A stretch of DNA of 11,925 nt from NCBI GenBank assembly GCA_902806305.1, contig CADCWC010000007.1:1-11925 (forward strand). The letters are read 5' to 3'. Positions within the stretch are counted from its first letter, which is position 1; each line of letters starts with the position of its first letter. Below the pieces are notes generated by a model that was not told the DNA's origin, made no database searches, and saw nothing but the letters and a program-made list of their open reading frames with translations. This stretch comes from an uncultured Thermoleophilia bacterium. GTDB taxonomy: Bacteria; Actinomycetota; Thermoleophilia; Gaiellales; F1-60-MAGs149. A program made the translations under genes and the position numbers. Below, one piece after another: positions 1 through 7,319 of this stretch.

Positions 1-237
1 GGTCGGCGCGCCGCCGGCCGGCGCCTCCGACGCGAGCCACCAGACGTTCGCGAGCAGCACGAACTGCACGTGGGTCAGCCCGAGCGGGCGGAGCGCCGCC
101 GTCACGGCGCGCTGCCAGCGCAGCGTGACGCGCCAGAGCAGGAAGCCGGGACTGCCGGCCGGCCCGCCGACCGGCGCCGGAACCGGCCCGACATGCTCGT
201 CGTCGCCCGGGGCGATCACTATGCGCACATACTCCAT
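1..237 (-). CDS. MarR-family transcriptional regulator, N-terminal part (cut by window edge)
   Basis: The 79 visible residues run off the left edge, so the helix-turn-helix core and C-terminus are missing. After a Pro/Gly-rich leader of about 30 residues comes an amphipathic helix (GFLLWRVTLRWQRAVTAAL), then PLGLTHVQFVLLANVWWL. This matches the first helices of MarR proteins, where 'LGLT..QF.LL' precedes the DNA-binding domain. MarR proteins are cytoplasmic dimers that usually repress and are often released by small, frequently aromatic, ligands. The ATG at 237 is preferred: an in-frame stop lies just upstream (262-264), but no strong ribosome binding site is visible. A GTG at 228 with GGAG four bases ahead is the alternative. 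The gene starts 24 nt after the deacetylase stop, so it may be the last gene of the operon or be independently expressed. The family call is moderately sure because the winged helix is not visible. Confidence 0.72.
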   Translation of the reverse strand, partial: MEYVRIVIAPGDDEHVGPVPAPVGGPAGSPGFLLWRVTLRWQRAVTAALRPLGLTHVQFVLLANVWWLASEAPAGGAPT

Positions 238-261
238 GGGCGCAGAGGACTGCGGAGGACG

Positions 262-1032
262 TCAGGCGGCTCGCGCGAGCGGCCAGACGACCTCGAAGCG
301 CAGCAGTCGGTCGTCGCTCGGCGGCCGGCGCTCGATCTGCCAGTCCGGCTCGACCCGCTCGATCATCTCGAACTGGGTCCGGTAGCGACGCATCACGTCG
401 CGCTTGTGCCGCCGCGTCGCCGCATCGAGCCGCCGCACCTCGGGCCGCGCAGGGTCGACCGGGACGTCCGCGAGCTCGGCCTGCTGCTGCTCGTCGCCCT
501 CCGCGCGGCCGTCCTCGGGATCGACCCAGGTCGGCCAGCCGCCGCGCACGCAGTAGGAGTAGTCGGCGTACAGCCAGGCGGGCACGCCGTCGCGGGCCAG
601 CGAGAGCGTCAGGTCGCGCGCCAGCAGGTGATCCTCGTGGCCGCCCAGACCGGCCGGCCCGTAGACCGCGCTCGCGACGTCGACCTGCGCCCGCAGCGCC
701 TCGCGGGCCTCGTCGAGCGGCTGCGGCCGGCGCCCCCGGTACTGGCCGTCGAGCAGCGGCAGGTTGATCGTGCGGCGCCCGAGCGTCGCGATCGCCGCCC
801 GGTCCTCGGCGATCCTCGTCCGGACGTGCGCGGCCGAGTCGGCGATGCCGCACTGGCGATCCCACCACGCGTCGGCGTCCGCCGGCGGCACGCCCGCGAA
901 GACGTTGACCACGTCGACCGGTGCAGGGCCGGTCAGGACGGCGAAGGCCGCCCAGACGACGTCGTCGAGGTGCGGCGAGATGAGCAGCGCGGGTGCGTCC
1001 GGGTCGACCCGCAGGAACGGCGCGTCCGTCAC
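262..1032 (-). CDS. PIG-L/LmbE-family deacetylase-like protein
   Basis: A 256-residue protein of the PIG-L (LmbE) zinc-dependent hydrolase family. Known members remove acetyl groups from N-acetylglucosamine conjugates, for example in GPI anchors, mycothiol, bacillithiol and teicoplanin. Near the N-terminus is SPHLDDVV (residues 19-26), the PHxDD metal and catalytic motif. At 131-135 is GHEDH, matching the second motif. By family knowledge H21, D24 and H135 would bind zinc. The C-terminal stretch RHKRDVMRRYRTQFEMI is the usual 'K...Y.sQ' helix. No signal peptide is present, so it should be cytoplasmic. The residue after PHLDD is Val, not the Glu of the PHPDDE form; hydrophobic residues occur there in a known subgroup. 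The GTG start forms a GTGA overlap with the upstream gene's stop, with GAGG seven bases ahead (1040-1043). The family is clear; the substrate is unknown, possibly an N-acyl amino sugar. Confidence 0.86.
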   Translation of the reverse strand: MTDAPFLRVDPDAPALLISPHLDDVVWAAFAVLTGPAPVDVVNVFAGVPPADADAWWDRQCGIADSAAHVRTRIAEDRAAIATLGRRTINLPLLDGQYRGRRPQPLDEAREALRAQVDVASAVYGPAGLGGHEDHLLARDLTLSLARDGVPAWLYADYSYCVRGGWPTWVDPEDGRAEGDEQQQAELADVPVDPARPEVRRLDAATRRHKRDVMRRYRTQFEMIERVEPDWQIERRPPSDDRLLRFEVVWPLARAA

Positions 1033-2396
1033 ACGTAGGCCTCGCGCTCGTCGCGCGCACCGGGCTTGAGGAACGTGAACAGCGCCTCGGGGTCCTGCCG
1101 CACGACGGGCGGCGCCGTCTCGTCACGCCGTGAGAAGCGCTCGATCCGCTCGACCGCGTCGACCCCCCACTCGGCGAGCTCCCGCCGCCGCCGCTCGTCG
1201 GCCAGCCTGCGCACCAGGTTCGTGCCGTCCCGGACGTGGGTCAGCTCGTCGGCCTGCAGGTAGTCCGACAGCTCGGCGATGCGGGTGTAGCCCCGCCGCT
1301 CGGCCTCCGTGCGCCATTCGCGCAGGGTCGACATGAGGTTCCGCTCGGCCCAGCAGTTCGTCACGGCCAGCCGCCGCAGCGGGTCCTCCTCGTTCTGCAT
1401 CCACCACCAGTCGAGCGACCACGGCCCGTAGCCCAGCTCGCCGCCGAGCTCCTCCTCGACCGCCTTGGCCACGATCTCGATGTGACGGGCCTCGTCCCAC
1501 ATCTGGTGGGCGAGGTCCATGCGGATGTCCCACGGGAGCTCCGGGAACTCGGCCAGCATCTTGCCCATGCGGTCCGTCGTCTCGACCTCGCCGTAGAGCA
1601 GCTGGTGGAAGCGGTGCCGGAAGTCCTCGATCGACCACGGCTCGGCATGGTCGTAGACGGCGAAGTCGGCCTGGTCGGCCGAGAACCAGAACGGCGCCTC
1701 GACCACCGGGTGGTCGACGGGCGCGCAGCGCTTGGTGAACCGGTACCCCTCGCGGCCGCGCTTCTGCCGCTTGGCGGGTCGGTCCTCGCCCTTGGCGCTG
1801 CGGAACGCGAGCCAGTGCGACTCGATGCCCTGGCCGGTGACGCCGCCGCAGGCCACCAGACGGGCCTCGAGGTCGGCCTGCACGTCGAGCGCCCGGCGGC
1901 GGTCCTCGGGCGACTGCGTCAGCGCCTCGAGCACCGCCTGGCCCCAGGCGATGTGCGACTGGTCGAGGCCCGCCAGCCGGCGCAGAAGCTGCACCGTCGG
2001 CGTGTCCGTCAGCGGGTCGGTCGCGTCGGCGTGGTAGACGTAGGTCGAGACGAGGTGCGGCTCGAGGACGCGGTACACCGCGACCAGCCGGTCGATCGTG
2101 CTCTCGAGCCCCCAGACGTGCTCGCACAGGCGCGCGACGTCGTCGGTCGCGGGCTCCTGCCGGTCCCGGCCGGAGCGCAGCTGCTCCAGGCGCTCGCCGA
2201 GCAGGTCCGCCGCCGTGGCGTGGTCGAAGACGTGGTACCCGAACGTGGCCTTGAAGGCGAGCTGCGGCGTCGTGTGCGACCAGCCGCCGATCATCTCCAT
2301 CAGCTGGATCTCGAGGTAGCGGTAGTTCGCGAGCCGCTGGGCGTTCTCGTGGACGGTGAACCGGCCACCGAACTCACGGCGGTCAACGACGGGCAT
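1029..2396 (-). CDS. Ferritin-like, probable di-iron protein with two helical-bundle halves
   Basis: A 455-residue soluble, helix-rich protein with no signal peptide. The C-terminal half (about 255-400) shows the four-helix di-iron pattern of the ferritin-like superfamily: a Glu in helix 1 (E270 or E272, YGEVETTDRM), E302xxH305 in WDEARHIE, E351 in CWAERNLM, and E384xxH387 in QADELTHVRDG. The layout resembles DUF455/MiaE-like proteins. The N-terminal half (about 15-160) looks like a diverged second bundle: RYLEIQLMEM (E29, E34), a His pair at H55 and H59, and D145QSH148 where a fourth helix would lie. A basic linker (KRQKRGREGYR, about 209-219) separates the halves. Ferritin-like di-iron proteins are often oxygenases or oxidases, so O2-dependent oxidation of a sugar or aglycone is possible but unproven. 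The ATG at 2396 is preferred over upstream in-frame starts because AGGGAG lies eight bases ahead and it overlaps the cupin gene by only 14 nt. The gene shares a GTGA overlap with the deacetylase. Confidence 0.78.
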   Translation of the reverse strand: MPVVDRREFGGRFTVHENAQRLANYRYLEIQLMEMIGGWSHTTPQLAFKATFGYHVFDHATAADLLGERLEQLRSGRDRQEPATDDVARLCEHVWGLESTIDRLVAVYRVLEPHLVSTYVYHADATDPLTDTPTVQLLRRLAGLDQSHIAWGQAVLEALTQSPEDRRRALDVQADLEARLVACGGVTGQGIESHWLAFRSAKGEDRPAKRQKRGREGYRFTKRCAPVDHPVVEAPFWFSADQADFAVYDHAEPWSIEDFRHRFHQLLYGEVETTDRMGKMLAEFPELPWDIRMDLAHQMWDEARHIEIVAKAVEEELGGELGYGPWSLDWWWMQNEEDPLRRLAVTNCWAERNLMSTLREWRTEAERRGYTRIAELSDYLQADELTHVRDGTNLVRRLADERRRRELAEWGVDAVERIERFSRRDETAPPVVRQDPEALFTFLKPGARDEREAYV

Positions 2397-2892
2397 GACG
2401 CAGGCTCCCTGTGTCGATGGTGACGGGCGTGTCCTCGAAGCGCACGACCTCGGTGTCGCTCGTGCCCGTTCCCTCGAGCAACAGCACGACGGCGTGCCCG
2501 GGACGCTCGATCGCGAGCGGGGCACCATGCCACACACCGCGGCCCAGGAGCACCCCGTGGCCCGCGGGGACGGCGAAGACGCGGAACGCCTCGAGCGACG
2601 GGAATCCGGCCGCGTCGTGCGGACCGACGTAGACGAGGACGTCGGTTCCGGCCACGATCAGCTCCTCGCTGTACCAGTGCCGCTCCGCCCAGCTGAACGC
2701 GAGGTCGGTCGGCTCGAGCGCGAGGACGCCGATCCCGTAGGGCCGGTCGGCCGCCGCGAGCGTCGTCGTCTCGGCCCACCAGCTGAAGCCGGGCCCGGTC
2801 GCGTCGGGAGCCGTCGACGGCGGCGCGACGACGCGGCCGAAGCGCGCTAACTCCTTCGGCACGAGCGGTAGGACGGGAAGGGACCGGGTCAT
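2383..2892 (-). CDS. Ureidoglycolate lyase (AllA)-like cupin
   Basis: A 169-residue small cytoplasmic beta-barrel protein of the length usual for ureidoglycolate lyase (AllA, which releases urea from ureidoglycolate in purine breakdown). It keeps the family frame: N-terminal LPLVPKELARFGRVV (about 8-22), AERHWYSEELIV (69-80) where AllA has ERHxxxxQxFIP, EAFRVFAVPAGHGVLLGRGVWH (101-122) and a final VVLLLEGTG strand. It departs at key places: Gln-Phe-Ile-Pro is replaced by Glu-Leu-Ile-Val, and the WHHP motif reads WHGAP. No purine or ureide gene is nearby; it sits between a glycoside hydrolase and a ferritin-like protein. It is therefore more likely a cupin isomerase, lyase or binding protein acting on a sugar or aglycone intermediate than a true AllA. 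The ATG forms an ATGA overlap with the preceding stop and has GGAG eight bases ahead (2901-2904), so longer upstream forms are unlikely. The fold is sure; the activity is not. Confidence 0.8.
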   Translation of the reverse strand: MTRSLPVLPLVPKELARFGRVVAPPSTAPDATGPGFSWWAETTTLAAADRPYGIGVLALEPTDLAFSWAERHWYSEELIVAGTDVLVYVGPHDAAGFPSLEAFRVFAVPAGHGVLLGRGVWHGAPLAIERPGHAVVLLLEGTGTSDTEVVRFEDTPVTIDTGSLRHARR

Positions 2893-5800
2893 GACGGCAG
2901 CTCCAGGTCGACGTCGACCTCGGGCACGAGGACCGGCGGACCGGCGAGGCCCGACGGCCGCGGCGTGCCGCCGAACAGGTTCGCCGCCGTGTTCGCCACC
3001 CGCAGCTCGATCTCGTTCTCGCCAGGCCGCAGGAGTGACGTGACGTCGAGGCCGTACGGCGGCCACAGGCGCACGCCCGCGGACCGGCCGTTGACGGTCA
3101 CCTCGACCACGTCGTCGACGACGGTCGGCTCGAGTCGGACCCGCCGCCCGGCGAACGCCTCCGGCAGCCTGACGCGTCGCCGGTAGCGGGCGCAGCCCGA
3201 GAAGAACGGGTGCCCCTGGTCGTGGAGGGAGGCCGGTGCGACGCGCGTGCGGGGCGCCGACGTGCGGTGCCGACCCGCCGCGTCGGTCTCGACCGCGAAC
3301 GTCCCGGTGAGCTTGACGAGGTCGAGGAGCCCGTCGGTCGCGGCCGTGACGCGAAGGCGCACGCCGATCACGTTGTGGCCGGGGACGAGCAGCTCGGCGA
3401 TCGGCAGGGCCCCGATCTGGGCGTCGAAGCGGCTCCGGTGCGGCGCCGCCTCGACCGGCCGACCGTTGACGAGCACCTGCCAGTCCGAGCCTGCGTAGCC
3501 GTCGACGAGCAACTCCACGTCGTCGGGCACGTGCTCGGCCCGGACCGGGATGCGGAAGAGGACGTCGAGCGGGAACGGTCGCTCAGGCTCCACCGGCAGC
3601 TGGTAGGCCCACGCGCCGGGCCGCATCGGGATCCAGCCCTCACCGGACGGGTCCTCGCCGAGCACCGTGGCCGGATCGTCACCCGGCCCGAGCTCGCGGG
3701 CGTGCCAACGATCGACCACGAGCGCGTTCGGTCCGTCGAGGACGAGCTCCCACTCCCCGTCCAGCGTGACCGGGGCCGGGAGCTCGCCGCCGTCGGCGGC
3801 GATGCGGCGACGCGCGCCGCCCTGCTCGACGACCGCGTAGGCCTCGCCGCCTGCGGCCCGCCCGCGCAGCCGGCCGTCCCGGAGGTCGTCGACGACGACG
3901 TTCGTCTCGAGCACGCGAGCGTCGCCCTCGGGCACCGGCATGACGAAGACGGAGCCGACCGGCGGCAGGGTCAGCTCGAACCGCGTGCGGCCGTCCTCGA
4001 CGGTCCACGGGGCGATCGGGCGTTCCTCGCCCGTCGAGGGATCCCACAGGAGCGGCTGCCAGGCGCCGTCGAGGCCGACCGTGCACGTCTGCTCCGAGAA
4101 CGTCGGGTTGACCACGAACACGAGGTCGCGGTCGTCCTTCACCCGGTGGAGCGCGAAGAGCTCCGGGTTCGAGATGACGACGTCGGGCTCCACGAGCCGC
4201 GCGAGCGCGTCGGCGAGCGCCGCCTCGACGGCCGCGCGCTCCTCGGCGACCTCGGCCGTCACGTCCTCCCGGACCCCGTCCGCGCTCTCGTACAGGTAGC
4301 GCGTGCCCTGCCCGTCGGGCTCGACCACGAACCGGTCGCTCTCCGGGACGCCCGGCGCGCCGACCGCGGCCTGCAGGCGCCCGGGCAGGGCCCGGGCCAG
4401 GGCGTAGCTCCGGACGAACGCCGTCCGACCGCCGCCGTCGTGCGTCTGATCGAGAACCTCGAGGCCGGGGGTGGACGTGCGGTCGTGTCGGAGCGCGCGC
4501 GGATCGACGCCGAACAGCGCCGCCACCCGGTCGGCGACGTCGACGAGCCCGTCGGGGCCGAACGCCTGGTCGGGCAGGACCACCGCCCCGAGCACGCGCC
4601 CGCCCTGCGCCACGAGGCGCTCCAGCACCTCGAGCGTCTCGAGCCGCAGGTGCGTCATCGGCGGGAGCACGACGAGCTCGTGCGTCTCCTGACCCAGCCG
4701 CACCGTGCCGCCGTCGAGCGCCGCTGCGGCGAGGTCGTCCTCGTCCACGTAGTCGAAGTCGTGGTGCAGACGGAGCAGGAGATCGGTGAGCGCGTTGAAG
4801 TCGCGCTCCATGCGCGCCGCCACCGGGGTCGCGCCCTGCGGCAGGTACGTCGCGAACATGGCGTTGATCGGCCACAGGACGGCGAGCTTCGCCACGTGGC
4901 GCCCGCCGGTCAGCATCGAGCTGAGCCGGCTGACGTACTCGGAGAAGCGGCCGTAGTCGCCCCACCACGGGTACTGGTAGAACATCGACGGCGGCCAGTC
5001 GCGCTTGCGCGGGCCCTCGAGCGTGTAGTGGAAGCCGTGCGGGTTGAGCAGGTTCACGCCGAGCACGTACTCCCAGTCCGTGACCCACTTCATGCGCTGC
5101 ATCGTGGCGTCGATGAAGAGCCCGCCGAAGGACTCGCACAGGAGCCGCTCGCTGCCCAGCTGGTGCGCGGCCGAGCTGGCCACCTTCATCGCCACGTGCT
5201 CGGCGGGCGCGTCCCGGGTGCCGATGATCGGGTACAGGTGGTCGACGCCGACCACGTCGAAGTGCGGGTAGTGCCGGAAGAGGTTGCCCTCCACGCGGAT
5301 CATGTTCCGGAGGAACTCCTCGTAGAGCAGGTGCCCGGTGAAGAGCACCCCGCGCGCCGCGCACCACTCGTGGATCTGGCGGTAGAACGCCTCGCTGTAG
5401 AAGTCGGTCAGCGTCCGGTAGAAGTCGTAGCGCAGACGGGCGCTGTCGGGCCCGACGTCGAGGAAGAGGTCCGGGAGCCGTGGCCGGAGCGAGTAGCCGT
5501 TGCGCTCGCGGAAGCGGCGGAACATGTCCCGCGTCCACGGCACGATCGGATTCGACTGGCCCGTGAGGTAGTAGTGCATCGCGGGCTCGTCGGTGTAGAA
5601 GCCGACCATCCGGCCGCCCATGTTCCCGTCGAGCGACGCGGCGTACGGGTCATAGCCGATCCGGAGGAACGCCTCCGTGGCCTCGGGGTCGAGCGCGTCG
5701 ATGTAGTAGTCCGCGCGCTTCTCGACGAGGTAGAGGAGCTTCCAGTTGCCCGCCGGGACCTCCCACGGGATGACGTCGTGGAAGGAGAGGTTCGGCGTCA

Positions 5801-6290
5801 GGTCGACGACCTCGCCGGCCGGCGACACCGCGAAGGCGGCCAGCGGCGTCGAACGCTCGAAGTCGAGGTAGCGGCTGTCGGCCCCCGTGAGGTACGCGAA
5901 CCAGGGCCCGCGCACGTCGAGCGCGATGCACTCGACGTAGCGCTGGGCGAGCTCCGGCCGCTCGCGGAGCACGCGACCGTCGGCCGTCCCGCTCGGCCAG
6001 TTCATCTCGTCGTAGATCCACGTGTGCAGCCCGACGCGGTCGCACTCCTCGACGGCGAGGCGGATGCGGTCGAGGTAGGTGTCGCCGATGTACGGCGTCT
6101 CCAGGCCGTAGCGGCCGTGGAGGACGATGCCGGGCATGCCCTTGTCCCGGAACTCGCCGATCTGACGCCGCATCTCGTCCGGGTCGAGCTCGCCGTTCAG
6201 GAACCAGAAGGGCAGGATCCCGTACTCGCGCGGCGGCCGCCGGAAGCGCTCGAGGTCGACCGCGGCGTGGCCCCAGGGTCGCGCGGCCAC
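2889..6290 (-). CDS. Large GH106-like glycoside hydrolase with C-terminal sugar-binding-like domains
   Basis: An 1133-residue enzyme resembling family GH106 (alpha-L-rhamnosidase) and its relatives. Residues about 20-480 carry the barrel: PFWFLNGELDPDEMRRQI (27-44), YDEMNWPSG (93-101), FYTDEP (231-236, E235 a likely catalytic acid), TGHLLYEE (318-325), CESFGG (385-390, E386 a second candidate), KWVTDWEYVLGVNLLNPHGFH (401-421) and YQYPWWGDYGRFSEYVSRLS (438-457). A probable trimerisation-like or Rossmann-like segment (467-600, starting AVLWPINAMF) follows. Two galactose-binding-like beta domains typical of GH2 or GH106 enzymes close the protein, at about 905-1000 and 1028-1125 (FFSGCARYRRRV, VTVNGRSAGVRLWPPYGLDVTSLL). 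No signal peptide or membrane segment is visible, so it should act inside the cell on imported substrate. The GTG start follows the dehydrogenase stop with no gap, and GGAGG (6296-6300) sits five bases ahead. The GH106-like call is firm in outline. Rhamnosidase specificity is not shown, because many homologues are uncharacterised. Confidence 0.85.
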   Translation of the reverse strand: MAARPWGHAAVDLERFRRPPREYGILPFWFLNGELDPDEMRRQIGEFRDKGMPGIVLHGRYGLETPYIGDTYLDRIRLAVEECDRVGLHTWIYDEMNWPSGTADGRVLRERPELAQRYVECIALDVRGPWFAYLTGADSRYLDFERSTPLAAFAVSPAGEVVDLTPNLSFHDVIPWEVPAGNWKLLYLVEKRADYYIDALDPEATEAFLRIGYDPYAASLDGNMGGRMVGFYTDEPAMHYYLTGQSNPIVPWTRDMFRRFRERNGYSLRPRLPDLFLDVGPDSARLRYDFYRTLTDFYSEAFYRQIHEWCAARGVLFTGHLLYEEFLRNMIRVEGNLFRHYPHFDVVGVDHLYPIIGTRDAPAEHVAMKVASSAAHQLGSERLLCESFGGLFIDATMQRMKWVTDWEYVLGVNLLNPHGFHYTLEGPRKRDWPPSMFYQYPWWGDYGRFSEYVSRLSSMLTGGRHVAKLAVLWPINAMFATYLPQGATPVAARMERDFNALTDLLLRLHHDFDYVDEDDLAAAALDGGTVRLGQETHELVVLPPMTHLRLETLEVLERLVAQGGRVLGAVVLPDQAFGPDGLVDVADRVAALFGVDPRALRHDRTSTPGLEVLDQTHDGGGRTAFVRSYALARALPGRLQAAVGAPGVPESDRFVVEPDGQGTRYLYESADGVREDVTAEVAEERAAVEAALADALARLVEPDVVISNPELFALHRVKDDRDLVFVVNPTFSEQTCTVGLDGAWQPLLWDPSTGEERPIAPWTVEDGRTRFELTLPPVGSVFVMPVPEGDARVLETNVVVDDLRDGRLRGRAAGGEAYAVVEQGGARRRIAADGGELPAPVTLDGEWELVLDGPNALVVDRWHARELGPGDDPATVLGEDPSGEGWIPMRPGAWAYQLPVEPERPFPLDVLFRIPVRAEHVPDDVELLVDGYAGSDWQVLVNGRPVEAAPHRSRFDAQIGALPIAELLVPGHNVIGVRLRVTAATDGLLDLVKLTGTFAVETDAAGRHRTSAPRTRVAPASLHDQGHPFFSGCARYRRRVRLPEAFAGRRVRLEPTVVDDVVEVTVNGRSAGVRLWPPYGLDVTSLLRPGENEIELRVANTAANLFGGTPRPSGLAGPPVLVPEVDVDLELPS

Positions 6291-7241
6291 TCAGGCCTCC
6301 ATCGAGACCGTCGACTTGGCGAAGCCCTCCGGCTTCGTGTGCGCGGTCTCGAAGGCGGTGGCGACGGCGTCGAGGCCGAAGCGGTGCGTCACCACGTCGG
6401 AGAGGTCGATGCGACCCGCCCGGAGCAGCCGCATGCCGGTGCGCATCCCGCGCATGATCACGCCCACGTCGCGGAAGTGGGCGTTGACGACGCGGAACGC
6501 GTTCCAGTTCCACGCCGCGAGGTCGATCTCGCGCGTGCCGCCCTGGTGGTAGCCGACGATCGCCACGGTGCCGCTCATCCGCGTCACCTCGCCCGCCATC
6601 GTCAGCGGCGCCTGGACGCCGGTGATCTCGAACGTGACGTCGGCACCGCGGCCGCCCGTCAGCTCGGCGACGACCTCCGCGAGCGACTCCTCCCGGACGT
6701 TGACCGTGCGGCAGGGCCCGATGGCCCGCGCCCGGGCGAGCGCGTCGTCGCGGGCGTCCGCGACGATCACCTGACCCGGGCCACGCAGCTCCACGAGCTT
6801 GTGGACCAGGTGGCCCATGAAGCCCGCGCCGATCAGGACCACGTCGTCGCCCAGCGCGACGTCCGTCAGCTCGACCGCGTTCACGGCGCAGGCGAGCGGC
6901 TCGCCGAGGGCCAGGTCGAGGGGCACGCCATCCGCCGGCAGGCAGTACTCCGCCTCCACGGCGACGTACTCGGCGAAGCCGCCGCCCGTCACCCACGCCG
7001 CGACCGGATCCCCCGGCGCGAACTGCGTCACGTCGGCGCCGACGCGCTCGATGACGCCGCTCACCTCGTGGCCGACGTGGCGGGGGAACTCGATGCCCGC
7101 GTTGCCCTCCCACATGTCGACCTCCGAGGCGCAGACGCCGCAGTTCGCGACCCGGATCAGGACCTCCGCCGGGCCGATCTCCGGCACCGGCAGCTCCTCG
7201 ACCGCGATCGCTCGCGGCGCGGACAGAACGGCAGCACGCAC
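6291..7241 (-). CDS. Zinc-type medium-chain alcohol/polyol dehydrogenase
   Basis: A 316-residue MDR-superfamily protein that oxidises an alcohol or sugar hydroxyl with NAD(P). The N-terminal GroES-like domain (about 1-115) has NCGVCASE (C37 as first catalytic zinc ligand), HVGHE (H58, E59) and GEPLACAV (113-120, E114 as possible further ligand). The Rossmann fold begins VVLIGAGFMG (134-143), and VIVADARDD places D162 at the end of strand 2, which favours NAD over NADP. The four-cysteine structural-zinc loop of classical ADH is absent and the protein is short for the family (usually 340-350). It resembles polyol, threonine or sorbitol dehydrogenase-like members found beside sugar hydrolases. 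The GTG start at 7241 has AAGGA (7250-7254) eight bases ahead. It is the first gene of the left transcription unit, directly below a palindromic operator, and its stop abuts the GH106-like start. The family is sure; the substrate is unknown. Confidence 0.88.
   Translation of the reverse strand: MRAAVLSAPRAIAVEELPVPEIGPAEVLIRVANCGVCASEVDMWEGNAGIEFPRHVGHEVSGVIERVGADVTQFAPGDPVAAWVTGGGFAEYVAVEAEYCLPADGVPLDLALGEPLACAVNAVELTDVALGDDVVLIGAGFMGHLVHKLVELRGPGQVIVADARDDALARARAIGPCRTVNVREESLAEVVAELTGGRGADVTFEITGVQAPLTMAGEVTRMSGTVAIVGYHQGGTREIDLAAWNWNAFRVVNAHFRDVGVIMRGMRTGMRLLRAGRIDLSDVVTHRFGLDAVATAFETAHTKPEGFAKSTVSMEA
6296..6300 (-). promoter_or_regulatory. Ribosome binding site of the GH106-like gene
   Basis: GGAGG lies inside the last codons of the dehydrogenase, five bases before the GTG at 6290. 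It decides this start over later in-frame candidates and implies translational coupling, since the dehydrogenase TGA touches the GTG. Confidence 0.65.
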
Positions 7242-7249
7242 GTCGGACT

Positions 7250-7254
7250 TCCTT
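7250..7254 (-). promoter_or_regulatory. Ribosome binding site of the dehydrogenase gene
   Basis: On the minus strand AAAGGAAG lies just ahead of the GTG at 7241, with AAGGA eight bases from the start. It is one of the clearest Shine-Dalgarno sequences in the window and fixes the GTG as the start. It fits a gene that begins a transcription unit and is not coupled to an upstream stop. Confidence 0.7.
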
Positions 7255-7319
7255 TCTCGTCAGCGCCTGGTGCGCCCGTGGTGAGAGGTGGAGGGCGAGG
7301 CTCGCCGAAGCGCCAGGAG

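Noticed and set aside
1236..2423. Plus-strand open frame opposite the ferritin-like gene
   Set aside because: Low-complexity Arg/Val/Leu composition, no family motif, and it is fully antisense to a gene with clear conserved residues.
2397..2537. N-terminal extension of the ferritin-like protein
   Set aside because: The extra segment is Arg/Ser-rich out-of-frame cupin sequence; the ATG at 2396 has AGGGAG at the right distance.
2893..3066. N-terminal extension of the AllA-like protein into the GH106-like gene
   Set aside because: The extra residues are Arg/Ala-rich, out of frame with the hydrolase, and the ATG at 2892 has a good ribosome binding site and an ATGA overlap.
7294..7306. Short inverted repeat ggcgag-g-ctcgcc as a transcription terminator for the importer operon
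   Set aside because: Six-base arms with a one-base loop make a poor hairpin, and no T-run follows on the minus strand. Such repeats are common by chance in GC-rich DNA.
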